Shown here: positions 10,978-22,602 of the stretch, piece by piece | Position numbering within the stretch: the first letter of the stretch is position 1 | How the letters are laid out: the number at the start of each line of letters is the position of its first letter | Source of the DNA: Moniliophthora roreri | Lineage: Eukaryota > Basidiomycota > Agaricomycetes > Agaricales > Marasmiaceae | Direction: 5' to 3' | DNA length: 64,000 bases | Assembly: GCA_001466705.2 (NCBI GenBank) | Contig: LATX02000211.1 | Location: 1,116,001 to 1,180,000, forward strand | Made by a program: the position numbers and the translations under genes | Notes under the pieces: model-generated | The model's database searches: none | What the model saw: only the letters and a program-made list of their open reading frames with translations | What the model was told of the DNA's origin: nothing

Positions 10978-12492
10978 TCATGCTTCAGTCTCAGGTGTGC
11001 AAACGAGTAATCCATCATCGGCATACAGACCAGAAACGTAGAGGTTTCCGGTCAAAGGGTCGTGAAGACCCGTCGTAGAAGTAGAGAAGACAGTGCCGTC
11101 GCTCTGGAAAAGGGTCTCGACAGTGTACGGGGCTGGCGGAGCAGGAATCTTTGTGCTCAAGGAGAGCGGCGCACGAATGTCGAACGATGAGCTGTTGGCA
11201 TTGGAGTTCACTTTGATGCTGACGACCCAGCTTGGTGCCTTTTCTTCCTTCATTGCAATGAAGCCGAGGAGACTTGGGAAGTGAGGATGTCCTGCGACGA
11301 CAATTTCATCTGCTGATGTCCATGCAAGGTTGTCCACGCTGAATGGAAGCTGAACTGTTTGGGCATATGTGATGGAAGGGGTGGCCGATGAAGGGGTGTA
11401 CGTGATATTGTAAATGTAGACTTGGCCAAGGACAGTCGACGCGATGGCTAGCTGTGAGCCAGATGGGGATACGGCAACACCGTTTGAGAACGAGATGAAC
11501 GGTGCAACGAGTGAATGGGTGAGGTTGGCTGACGCTGATTCGGCTTCCCCGTCAAAAGAGACGTGCGACACGTAGCTCAATGGGAGACCGAGGAGCGTTT
11601 CCGTGAGAGGAATAAAGTGGCCTACAACCGGGAGACGTCTCGTGAAGAGATGGTCGTTAGTAACGAAGAAGGAAGTGGGTGAGGTGAGCGCAATAGAGTT
11701 TGGTGAGATGAACCATGGAGAGGTGATGGTTTGGAGGTACTTCGCTTCAGTGGGTTTGGCTGGGTCTAGGAGGAACTGCTCTATGTAGGTGCGTTCACGA
11801 GCGTGATTCACCGCATAGAGATAGGACGCATTTCCTCCGTAGGACGGGTAGATCTCGACTCCCAGAGGATGGAAGTCATGACCTGCAGGGTAATCCACTA
11901 GGAAGATGCGACTGGGACTATTCGAAGACTGAGAAATCATCCATAACGAACCATGCTAAGCAGATACATAGTCAGAACTTGCACTTAATGCTCAGAAGAG
12001 ACGGAAACTCACTGGGTCCTGAGTAGACATACCCATGTGATGAGAAAGTCATGCGAATGATCAGAAGAGTCGGAAAACTCACTGGGTCCTGCATAGATAG
12101 AAATTTGGTCAGAAATTGAAGCCAATGGACATCAAGAGATTTACTGAAAGCGGGCCCATGACTGTGTTCCATTCTCTACGTCCAGCATCACAGCTGACAA
12201 GCACCTTTCGTTCAGTCGCTTTTCCATCCTTGTCGTGCAATTCCCAGAACGTAGCGTCCTCGCAGTTTTTGAGCAACGCATTCTGCTCATCCTTAAGTGC
12301 CGTGCACTGGGATACGTAGTTACCTGCGTGATAGAAGCCAGCAGGGAGGTCAGGTTTCGTGAAGACCGTGTGGATCAAGCCATATCTTGCCCTCCAGAAT
12401 ATGACGCCCTGCAACATTACTAAGATCCAGTAGCGCAAAAAAGGAACAAGACTGACCAGCAGGGCCGTCAAAACAGCCAAAGTAGTTCGCAT
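10978..12492 (-). CDS. paraoxonase/arylesterase-like calcium-dependent hydrolase
   Basis: Six-bladed beta-propeller hydrolase of the serum paraoxonase/SMP-30-like group, probably membrane-anchored and facing the secretory lumen or exterior. Exon 1 (12492-12457) encodes a hydrophobic N-terminal anchor (MRTTLAVLTALL, continuing GVIFW). Exon 2 is 12408-12145. Two 6-nt micro-exons follow (12088-12083 and 12018-12013, each GACCCA = Asp-Pro), then the last exon 11955-10978. All are phase 0, giving 429 residues with both micro-exons and 427 with one. Family signs are a blade with DPHGSLWM, SPNSIALTSPTSFFVTNDHL (the N-D calcium-site region of PON proteins), and a final blade SGLYADDGLLVCTPETEA. The substrate cannot be predicted; many members are lactonases. 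Confidence 0.8.
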
Positions 12493-12782
12493 CGTGGACG
12501 TTCTGGTACAAGATCAACCGTGACCCCCAAAAAAATCAACAAACATGACCAGACTGAATAAGGATGCGCGTCGAGATGGTTGCTGCCGCGCGCTGCCGGC
12601 GTGTCTTGACGACAATTACGTCCAATGTTCTGCGCAATGATCAATTGCAAGATGGTTGGAATGTATATTGTCCCCCTTCCGCGACACTAAATACTGCAGC
12701 TACAGAATATCCGTGATCCAATATGCATCATGTACAAAGTAACCTACACCACACGGTATCCCATCCTTCCCAACAAACTCCT

Positions 12783-15433
12783 TCAACTTTTCAGTTCAAC
12801 AACCACATTAGTAGTCATGATAGCCACATAGGACGCGATCAAGAACATGCCCCACCGTCTCGTCAAATGGTATCCATTCATGGGAACATATATCAAGGTG
12901 GCAGCAAGTAACGCCAAAAGCCCGACTGTGCTGACCATGAGTGTCCTTCCAAATTCGAGGTGGTACGGTTGGCTGGTCTTCGAAATGATATATGACCCAG
13001 ATATACCAACACCCAAAAGGATGTTGAGCATCGGTCCACCAAAGCAAGCTGAAAAACCCATGATCGGCGCAAATACCTGCACGAAGGATATGAGACAAGC
13101 AACCCAACAAGAATGAGCAACTTACCGCAATGCTCATATTCGCGACTAGGTCAGCTAGCGAATTGCCAACAGCAAATATCGTCAAACCAATGATAGCATC
13201 CGACAGACCAAATATGAAACCAAATGTCTACAGCATCGAACGTCAGCTGGTGAGGACTGGTGAGAAGTAAGCAACTGACCTGAAGGACCCTGACAACTTC
13301 ATCTGCAATCGCCATGATCCACACAACGGCAACGAGGAACCCCATAGAGCATCTCGCCATTGTGAATGCAGGATTATCGCCTCTTTTTGCAAACACAGCG
13401 ACCAGCACTGCTGCTGAAAAACCGGCAACACCTGCTGCTAGAAATAACCAAGGTTGCTTCGAGTTACCGCCTGAATGAAGGGTTAATCCAGGCAGTGATG
13501 AGTAATAAACTTGACGCACTGAAAAGCACGGCAACACAGAAGAGCGGTCCAAAGAGACATTGTGCCGTAGTTAGCCATTTGTTGAAGACGACGCCATGCA
13601 TCTCGTCGTGAGCTTCCTCTTCAGCAATTAAAACCCTCTCCACTCCCTCTTCTTCAAAATCAACAAGGCTATGGCTCGTCGTCCCATCGCTACTCAGAGC
13701 TTTCTCGCGTGGTGGGTGGGCACATTCATAAGGCGTCACCACGACCGGTAGCGTCAGCGTCAGCATTAAAACTGCCGGTGCTGCAAACACCGCAGCAATT
13801 TGTCCCAGGATACTTTGGTTCTTAAAACTGTGCAACGAAGGGAATAGGGTGTGATATACAGCACGAACAACTTGCCATCGAGTCGACCGCTCCTGATTTA
13901 GATAGGTATGAGATTCCGAGTCTGTTTCAGAGCCTGTGGGAGATGCAGGCGTAGTATGGATAGTAGGTATAGATGATGACATGGCGATTGGAGCCTCGTC
14001 ATCCAGATATCGGCTGTTGCGTTCCACTTCCGGGCTGTCAGCTTCATCGGGAAGCGCAGGACTCACGCGGATTTGAGGAGAACGAGTCATTGGAACCCCC
14101 AGTGACTCATCAAACGGATTTCGTTCGCGCTCACGAGGTGTTCGAGGCCGTGAGCGAGAAGGATGATAGTGACCACCTGCGTACGGCGTTATCGGACTAT
14201 CGAACATGTGGAGAGACGAGCTGGAGGCATCTTGTCGGAGTGAGGCAACAACTTGTCGAAATTCGAGTGCTCCCACTAATGAGAAGGAGGGCATATGAGA
14301 AAACTGAGGAGATGCATGGGGCGTAGGCGAAGGAGAACGTGAATATGTCCGCCTAGGGATGTCCGTGTATATTCTAGGCGGATCGGGATTAGATATCGCT
14401 CTCGCGCGTGGAGGACTCGGCGGTGGAGGAGCCAGGGTGTCCGGGGAAGCTGGAGAATAATCAGGGACGGAAATACATTGCAGAGAGGGTACACTCACGG
14501 TCATCTCTGTATGGTATATCAAAGGCAGGCGGCAATTCATCATCTTGATATTCGGCACGAGCTAGTGCCTCGTTCATTCTCAGCCTTTCCCTCCTCCTGT
14601 CCCACCACGTTCCGACCACAACGTACACTACGTAGATGAGGTAAAGTAACACCATCGCTGCAGCTTCCCATGGACGTATATGGCCATCCCACAGGATGAC
14701 TAGCAGCATTGACACTGCGACCGAAAAGAAGCCGACATCACGCAGAAATGGCCTTGGATTGACCTTGAACGGCTTGATGATGCATATTGAACCCACAACA
14801 CATGAGACGATGAATGAGGCTGCACCCAACAGTTCGCCAATAGCCAAACTACCAGAATTGGCTCGCATGGCCGAAAATGTCGAGAAAACGTCGGGACTTC
14901 CGTTTCCAAACGCCAAAAACGTCACCCCAGCAACATTTTCATCCAAACCGAGGAGCTGAGCAATGGTGGCGAGATTGGGTGTAAAGAAGTCCGAGGCGCT
15001 GATTCCGAGAGTCGAGAAGAGGAATATGAGCCATACGATAAGACCAACGAATGAAGCGGGTCGTAATGGGAGTTCTGTGCAGAAATAGTTCTGAAGATAC
15101 TGGATGGAAAGGAATGTGTCGGATTTAGCACAGTTTTCGTTTACATGGGAGCACTGTTGGTCGATTGGATATGCCACTGGACGACACTGGAGACGAGTGA
15201 GCAGACTTTCTTTGGTGCAAAACGTACAGGAGACTCACCACGCCTTCCCCTGGCTCTGTAGAGAGCTGATTCCACTCAGAAGCAAATCTCTTTACCAAAC
15301 TCGACTGCGAACTGGTTTCCGGGATGTGACCATAACGGCTACTCGACCACAGGAGACAGTTGAGGAGAAAGAATGCGAGAAATATGAGTTTCGACGAGGA
15401 GGGGAGAGCCATGAGGAGAAAGGGCGAAGTCAA
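12783..15433 (-). CDS. Na+/Ca2+ exchanger family membrane protein (CaCA, NCLX/YDL206W-like)
   Basis: Cation/Ca2+ exchanger, probably of an internal membrane. The start at 15433 gives a signal-anchor (FLAFFLLNCLLW) and a lumenal region with paired Cys. The intron after GEG removes 'gtgagtctcc...ctccag'; exon 2 begins near 15187. Alpha-repeat 1 is at about 14950-14880 (GVTFLAFGNGSPDVFSTFSA). The middle is a long hydrophilic Ser/Pro/Arg-rich loop (about 14430-13890). Alpha-repeat 2 lies in the last third (FAVGNSLADLVANMSIA, then FGGPMLNILLGVG). The protein ends in hydrophobic helices near 12800, with several short introns between about 13550 and 13080 that I did not all fix. The GNGSPD and GNSLAD motifs contain the acidic ion-binding residues of the family. 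Organelle and ion preference are inference. Confidence 0.8.
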
Positions 15434-15766
15434 GGCGAAGTGGAATCTTTACAGCATGTATGCCTCGGCGTAGTATTAGTTTGAGTTCAATTGCCCGAAA
15501 CGGGTTTACTTTCAACACCCTGCTGGCAGTGCTGCACGCGCCGGAACTCATTCATTTACATCGTACGTACTGCGTGTATTCCACGATTCCAATATACACT
15601 GGCTCTAATCTACATGCTACATGCATGGGTCCTTCCATGGTATCGCAAGACTGCAGATACAAAGCCCGGTCACGTCAAGAGTTGCGTCAAGTTCAACTTT
15701 CCAGGGGCTCTGATATAGGCCTTCTATGTCTCTTGTCAGCTGCCAACAGGCCCTATAAAAAACAAG
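15434..15766. other. intergenic, no gene seen
   Basis: About 330 bp between the exchanger start and the end of the DUF6534 gene, both on the minus strand. It is presumably the exchanger promoter; no motif could be supported. Confidence 0.4.
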
Positions 15767-17847
15767 TCAGATGGTCTGGAGGAGCCACCAGGGGAGTTGA
15801 CTGACGGTCCTATGACTTGAATTTTCTTCCAGGCCACTATGATCTATACTTGGGGCGCCACGTCCTGATGATTCCGGATTCGTTGAGCTCCCGACCTGCA
15901 CCGATGCTGATAAGTAATGAGCTTCGTTATCAAGGCAGATGCTTACGATGCTGAGGCTTATCACATTCGGTGCAGCCACATCAAAGGAAGTTCCTGTAAA
16001 GGTCCTTCTAGATGATCCCCGTTTTGACAGAGACCGGCGCGAATTCAAGTGTGCTAACAGAGAGTTTGCGTATACTACACGACCTCAACCACCAAGTGGA
16101 CAAAGAACTGAAAATAGCCTCACATTTTCCGATAATGAAATCGATAGCAAAGGCGTAAAGCGAGTTTCGTATTGTGAGGAACTAACGATATGAAGGTCAG
16201 TACCAGTGAAATACGGACAGGAAAGGACTTACCAGGATAACCTCAATGATAGCCACTACACTGTTGATAAAATGTCAAAAGTGTGCATTCTCCTTCCGCG
16301 CAAGTGGGTCTTACGAAGTAAGCACGCAACGATTGATTGCCAGCACGATAAGCTTGTTGATGAGGCTGTTTGTCTCTTCAAATTCTGTGCGGGAACGGTC
16401 CAAAAGCATGACAAGTGCAGCCGCGACGACAATGTCAGATACGACAGCAGTCACGCCGAAGGGAACGACCGCAACGTGCTAGAGGAAACCCATGCTTCAA
16501 AATGAGCCCAGACGCGACTCGTAAAATGGCACGTACATCAGCCTCCTTGAGACGACTGAAGTCCTTCAGCAAATAACTAGTTGTAGACGGTCATTTCGTG
16601 AAACCATAGTTGACTTGAAGGCGCCTACAAATAGACAACAGTCGCTAACCGATACCGTGTTCAGTATTAATAGACGCTATGAGTCAACGGTAGCCACTCA
16701 CCTATCCCAAAAACTGGAAATAATACTCTTGCTATCAATGAAAGCAACTAGAATGGAGTGTAACATAGTACGCTAACCAAAGTGGGCGAGGACAATCAGA
16801 CCCTGTGATCTCAAATGTCAGAGTAGTTTGTAATAGCACGGGATTGTTGTATACCGTCGCAGTCGTTAAAAACCATTTGAACGGTCTGGGGCATACTGGA
16901 AGCGCATCAATGGATATGACGTCGTAGGAGCCACTTCAACATACAATAATGAATCCTTTTCGTGAAGAAGCTGCAAATATGATTTGAATGCTTACAATAG
17001 TCTCGAAGGATTGTTCAACTGCTTACGTTTGAGATATAAAGGCAGTGATTATCTGTCTTTCAGTGAGTAACTAGAAGGTTTATCGTAAGGGAAACTGCCA
17101 CTCACATTGGTTAACAACGACGCCTTGAAAAGTGATGTCAGTCCGTCGCTCCTGAATTTTCTTGGCACTCACATAAAGAGACCTTCATGGATAGACGTGA
17201 GCCAACAAAGAGATTATTCCGACTCTCAACATACCAGATCCCCGTCAACAAAGTTTGGGGCATTCCATAACGAACAATCTATGGGCGCCTTCAATTTTGA
17301 CTGTATCATTCATAATGCCTTCGGTTAGCACATACGAGGTAGTAATGCATGGCATGGCACACTGAAAGCTGGATCAGAATCTGGAGATGGCACATGGTCG
17401 GGTATTGCTCACTGAACACGACGTGGAGAGTATCCAGAATCCTTCCATTGTACGACCGGCTTTAGATAGAGAAAAAAAAATTGCGTCCTGTCGAACATAC
17501 CAAACGCCAATCACCTGTGCCATTGCGATGAGTTTCCCGAAGATTGAGGGGGAGTTGCAGCAGACAAACCAAAGCCTTCACTTCTAGATCGTCCCGCTCG
17601 TAGTTTCGAAAGTAGAAAAAAGTCTATTCATAGCGGCAAAATCGAAGTTTTTAGTGATCGACATAGTCAAAAAGACGAATAACGCACTTGCAAAGTAGTA
17701 ATTCCGTAAAGTCCCATCGATATCATTGCCCCAATATACATTGCACCTGTAGAAGACGTCTGAGTTTAACAGTCTTGTCAAGTTCAGGGACGAAAAAGAA
17801 GCACCGAATGTATCGTCAAGATCCAGTCTTTGCGTCATGGTCGCCAT
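15767..17847 (-). CDS. DUF6534-family seven-helix membrane protein, 20 exons
   Basis: Agaricomycete DUF6534-type integral membrane protein of unknown function. Exons read down from 17847: 17847-17805, 17746-17688, 17623-17570, 17514-17501, 17441-17413, 17361-17336, 17278-17235, 17182-17173, 17123-17106, 17052-17027, 16970-16945, 16895-16855, 16802-16778, 16731-16702, 16644-16629, 16576-16537, 16478-16315, 16260-16233, 16181-16124, 16074-15767. They sum to 1059 nt (352 residues) with every junction in frame and every intron GT-AG, 46-64 bp. Family landmarks appear in order: DDTFGAMYIGAMISMGLYGI, KALVIGVWILDTLHVVFMCH, LCPRPFKWFLTTATGL, DFSRLKEAD, VPFGVTAVVSDIVVAAALVM, SLINKLIVLAINRCVLTS and GKLYANSLLAHLNSR. 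A further small intron near 15950-15910 could alter the C-terminal tail. Individual exon edges could shift by a few bases. Confidence 0.75.
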
Positions 17848-19105
17848 TTTTCGCCAAAGGAATGTTGGGAGTGCCCAGAAGTTGAGGGAACTTCAGAAGA
17901 TGTACTCCCAGAATGTGGAGAAGAAGAGGCAGTCAATGGTCAATGGTCAAACGACGCCAAGTCCACGTTGCCGCTGTCGAGCAAAACCAGCATATGGTAA
18001 TGGCCGGGGACCGGTAACCTTGCCTGGGCTTCGTACGCCCTCTCGGTTCGGTTCCGGCTCCACGTTCGGCATAGGTTTCTGGAAATAACTATCTGCATGC
18101 TGAAGGCCATAGTATTTGGTGTAGCAGCAGTGTATTGGCTATAGGCGCGGAAGAATTACTTTTAGGGTAATGCGGGTGGCTGTGTCAAAATACCCTCGAG
18201 CTCGCCGCTACGTCCGATAATCATTTCCGTGTTCACAGTGACCCTGCACGGCTCGGTGACAGCCGATTGAAGCCTTCAGCGTAGCGCTGATGTGTAGGCT
18301 AGGGCTCCAAGTCATCGGTGCAGCGGCTGGTCTCAAGTCCACTCCATCGCCCTGTATATACTTCAACAGTTTGGACGTTTTCTGAGAGACAGGCAGCTTG
18401 GTGAGTACTCGTCGAGGCTGAAACGTGGTCGAGATTTACTGGACTAGCCAGTTATCGTGCCGAAATATGGACTCCGAATTCACGATATTTCTGACATCTT
18501 GAAATTCGAGCTGGAGAGCTCGGTGGAATTGGACGTAAAAGAGAGGTACTTTGAAACTCCTGATCTTCACAATGTCAACGTTTAGCGGTGCCGTTTGACT
18601 TATTCGACAGGGGTGCGTTGAAGCCAAATTGGCCATTTGCTGTCCATCCCGTAATGGTCTTCCCCCAGCGGCGGGAAGGATCAAGCTGTACTTCTGTCCT
18701 CGTTACCTTTCGGATGATGCTCAGAGGCTTGTATTGCTGTATTCCACTGCTGTTTCTGACCCGTCTCATCAGACCCCCCACCCGATCAAAGCGCAGCAAA
18801 TACTCGCTTCCACTATACTAACATACCTCTTTAGTGATGATGTGGGAGTTTGAAGGGCGTCCAATGGCTCTTATTCCCGATCTCGCTACTTAGGTACCTA
18901 AAACTGTGTCCCTGGACTCTGGAATATGACAGAGCTGTCATCATTTCTGGATGGAATGCTGTGAGCCTGCGAAATTCCCAAATGAAAGAGCACGAACGTT
19001 TACAATTAAGAGGCGATGATTGTGGGGTGGACGGACAATATTTATTGGGCTCACAAAGTGATCGGTTGTCACCACAAGTTCTCAGAACTGTCCAGTACCC
19101 CCTCC
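17848..19105. other. divergent intergenic region, no supported gene
   Basis: About 1.26 kb between the DUF6534 gene and the phosphate transporter, which point away from each other. Short frames occur (for example 18684-18436 on the minus strand and 18629-18853 on the plus strand) but none shows a recognisable domain or splice structure. It should contain both promoters and may hold relic sequence. Confidence 0.4.
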
Positions 19106-21264
19106 ATGTCCAGCGACGCCACGGGCTCAGGGCCGATTGGTAATCCTATTCCTCTCGAAGAAAACCATGCCGGAAGGGCAAGAAGCAACAACTCTGTACT
19201 TGAATCCCTACAAACACTTCGCCTACAGTCCCTTGACACAGTTAACAACGCACCATTCTCGTGAGTTTCCCCTTCTCGCTAAGCCGTCTTGCGCATCAAA
19301 TCTTCTCCAGGTGGAGATCTCATGGAAAAGTCTGCGCAGTTACTGGGGCTGGCTTCTTCACGGACAGGTGAGAGATGAATGTCCCGTTCGTGTGCACACA
19401 GCAATATGCTGAATATTACTTCAAATGCAGCTATTCGCTCTTCGCTATTAGTGCGGCTTCCATTATGATAGGACAGGCTTATCCCTCCCATTCTGAACCT
19501 ATAGAGACATGTGGGTGATGTTTACATCGTTCTCTGGTCTGAATTCCAATGCAAACCACCACAGGTCCTAGTGTGTTGACGCTGCAATCTAGCTACGATC
19601 TGGGTTTGAAGGCCTCGTCTTCAATTGGGACAATTTTTGGTGCACTAATATTTGGCTGGCTGGGCGATAAACTGGGGAGGAGACGGATGTGTAAGCCTTT
19701 TATTGAAGGAAAAAGGTTGGGACCTGACAAACTTTAACTCTAACTATCATCAGATGGCGCAGAGCTGTTGATAATCGTCGTAGCTACACTCGGTCAGGCT
19801 GTGTCCGGACAGGCCAAGGCCATTAATATCATTGGTGTACTGATAATGTGGCGCTTCTTGGTTGGCCGCTCGGTCTTCTGTTGTTCCTGCTCAAGGCACT
19901 AACTTTATTGATTTCATTACAGGGCGGCATTGGGATTGGTGGAGATTATCCCTCAAGTGCAATCATAGCATCCGAATTCTCTCCCACACAGTTCCGTGGG
20001 CGTATGATGAATAGTGTGTTTGCCTCTCAGGGATGGGGAACTCTAAGTTGGCAATTCTCTGCGTCTTTAGTTCCTGATGTTCTGACATCCTTTAGCCGCC
20101 GCAATTGTTACCCTGATCATCATTTCTGCCTTCAAGGATTCCATTAATACAACTTCGGATTCGAGCGTTGACTTTATGTGGAGAATCCTCATCGGCTTCG
20201 GCTGCGTCCCGGGAATTCTGACCCTGTCTTCTCGCATCGCGATTACCGAAACACCGAGGTACACAATGGATATCGAACGGGACGTGCAACAGGCAGCACT
20301 CGATGTTGCCTACCTTCTGTCCAGGGATAGGCCAGCATCCCCAGAAGACGACACAGTCACCAGGCGGGCCGGCCTACCCAAATCGGGTTGGAGGGATTTT
20401 CGTGGCTACTTTTCCAACTCGGAAAATCTGAAAATGCTGTTTGGGGTGTCTTATTCCTGGTTTGCTCTTGATGTAGGTACTGCGTGTTGCATGTTCCCCA
20501 CCAAAGGTGAACTGACCTGCCATATAGGTGACCTATTACGGGCTTGGCCTCAATTCTGGACGCATACTCCAAGCCGTCGGGTTTGGCTGTGATCAAAGCA
20601 GCTCGTCGACGGGCGAGATCGTTTACAACAGTCTGAGAAATATCTGTTTCGGTAATTTAATCCTTCTAACCGGGCTCATTCCCGGGTATTGGGTGTGTTT
20701 CCTGGTCATAGACAAGTTTGGCAGAAAGCCGATCCAGCTCATGGGCTTCGTCGTACTCACTGGGCTCTTCATTATAATGGGTGCGTCGATCTCATTCTTC
20801 AGTCGACAAGCGACTAACAATGTACGAAGGTTTTGCCTTCGAGAAACTTAGCCCCAACGCCTTACTAGGCTTGTACTGCTTGGCGAATTTCTTCTCTAAT
20901 TTTGGGCCAAATACCACTACCTTTGTAAGTGCATTGGGCCTTTCAATCTCGATGATAGCTGATCTTCCCTCTAGATCATTCCTGCTGAGGCCTTCCCAAC
21001 TCGATATCGTTCTACAGCCTATGGAATTGCTGCCGCATCTGGGAAGCTCGGGTCTATCATCACCCAGATTGGCTTCTCTAAAATCGACAACCTCGGACAC
21101 ATGTGTGTCGTCAAACCTCGATGTATTTGAGATGCGTGCTAACTATGTTTTGAAGCTTTAAGATCTTTACCGCCTTTACGCTTACAGGTTTTATTGTCAC
21201 ATACAACAACATACTCGAAACCAAGGATAAGTCTCTCGAAGAGCTTTCCAACGAAGATCTTTAG
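19106..21264 (+). CDS. PHO84: Pho84-type H+/inorganic phosphate symporter (MFS, PHS family)
   Basis: High-affinity phosphate uptake at the plasma membrane. The start at 19106 (MSSDATGSGPIGNPIPL) gives a short polar N-terminus; introns begin near 19259, 19369, 19510 and 19690, with more downstream. Family features: the GFFTDSYSLFAI first helix, GxLGDKxGRRRM loop, signature GIGIGGDYPSSAIIASEF, SVFASQGWG, the helix-7 motif SWFALDVTYYGLGLN (Trp, Asp and Tyr spaced as in the PiPT phosphate site), DKFGRKPIQLMG, NFGPNTTTF and the YGIAAASGKLGSIITQIGF helix with its Lys. The C-terminus ends KSLEELSNEDL. Phosphate-site residues are kept, but the usual second Asp of TDxYD in helix 1 reads Ser. A related MFS substrate is possible. 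Convergent with the SH3 gene downstream. Confidence 0.8.
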
Positions 21265-21533
21265 CAATCTGCCTCGTCTAATCCTCCTGGATTTATAGGG
21301 CATGGTATATGTATAGTAACCCAATATTTGTAGTCGTGTGCGACATTTAGTTCTTGAATAGTGTACACTTGTATACCCAGAACATAATTTATAGCTCTGA
21401 TGTGCTGCGAATGAGGATGTCTTGGACCAAGGCTAATAATAGTCGATCTGATAAGTATCGTACACCAATCGGACTCGATGGAAGCTGACAACGCCAAAGC
21501 CAACTCGGTTCCGGGATACTGAGAATAAAATGC

Positions 21534-22602
21534 TTAGAATATCGAGTTGACGATACCACTTCCGATTGCGGAACCTATAACGAGCCAATATACTGTAAGC
21601 ATACTCTAACAGAGCACAAAACAAGATAACGCTGACCTGCACCGAAACCTGTGATACAAAACCAAAGCTGTAAGTAAAGGAAGCCAAGTCGATGATAGAG
21701 ATACGTACCAACACCTGATACGAAAGTTAAGGAGGTGATAAAATCAGTAAAGCAACCTAAGCCAGGTTAAAAAGAAATGTACCGCCAGCGGCCGCGTGCC
21801 CTAAAGTGTTGCCCAGGCTTCCAAATTTGCTTTCCTTCTGGGGTTCCGCAGCGGCAACCGGAGCAGGAGGTGCCGAGGCTGGAGCCGGTGGTGGGACGGC
21901 ACTATACGGAGTGTACACAGGGTGAGGTGGAGGAGGTCCTTGGTAACCTCCTGGTGGATTGTATCGTGGTGCGTAGCCACCTGGTGGGCCAGGTGGTGGT
22001 GCATAATGCGGCATTGGAGCATGCGTAGGCGGACCTGGGGGAGCTGGTGAATTCATCTTCTCGTATGGTCGTGGTGAGGGCTTAGGAGGTAGACTTGTGG
22101 GAGGAAGTTTCTCGACATAATTGGATGGGAAGAGGCCTTCGCGACCATTATGACGTCCGGTCCACCAGTCTTGGTTAGTTTCAGCGACGACCTCGATTAT
22201 GTCTCCTGCCTGGAACGAGAGATCGTTGGGATCCTGGAAGAATCCGCTTAATGGATCTGATTAAGGTCTGCAGAGTGTTCTACACACATTACCGTCTTCA
22301 TTATATCCCCACAGTGCCTTTGCGCGAACAGGATTCGGATTAGAGAAAGGCGGTGGTGGTGGTCCGCTAGGTGGAACGTATGAAGAAGTGGGAGGGCTTG
22401 ACCGAATATTGAGATTTCGAGTACTGTCGACCAGATTGGAGGCGGGGTCTGAAGCCTTTGGAAGACGGCTTAGGATTTCACGGCCAGTTTCTGGTGAGAT
22501 ATGATTTTGAGCAACCAAAAAATCTACATTAGCCTTGGTTTGAGAGATGATGTGGTCAAGTAAGGCGGAGGCATTGATGGCGGTCATTGTGAAAGATTCC
22601 AC
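21534..22602 (-). CDS. SH3-domain protein, Lsb1/Pin3-like (paralogue A)
   Basis: Small cytoplasmic adaptor; yeast Lsb1/Pin3 bind the WASP homologue and act in actin patches. The start is at 22602 (MESFTM...; a second ATG is 15 nt in). The N-terminal helix is SALLDHIISQTKANVDFLVA. A Pro-rich linker precedes the SH3 domain (KALWGYNEDGNDPNDLSFQA, then GDIIEVVAETNQDWWTGR and GLFPSNYVEKL), interrupted by an intron at about 22290-22236. After the SH3 domain comes a Pro/Gly/Tyr-rich tail, then the conserved end [29 protein letters not shown]. That end is spread over four exons: up to 21783, a 6-nt exon 21714-21709, a 12-nt exon 21648-21637, and 21574-21534. All junctions are phase 1 at G|GT. Paralogue B lies at 37.1 kb. 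Confidence 0.85.
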
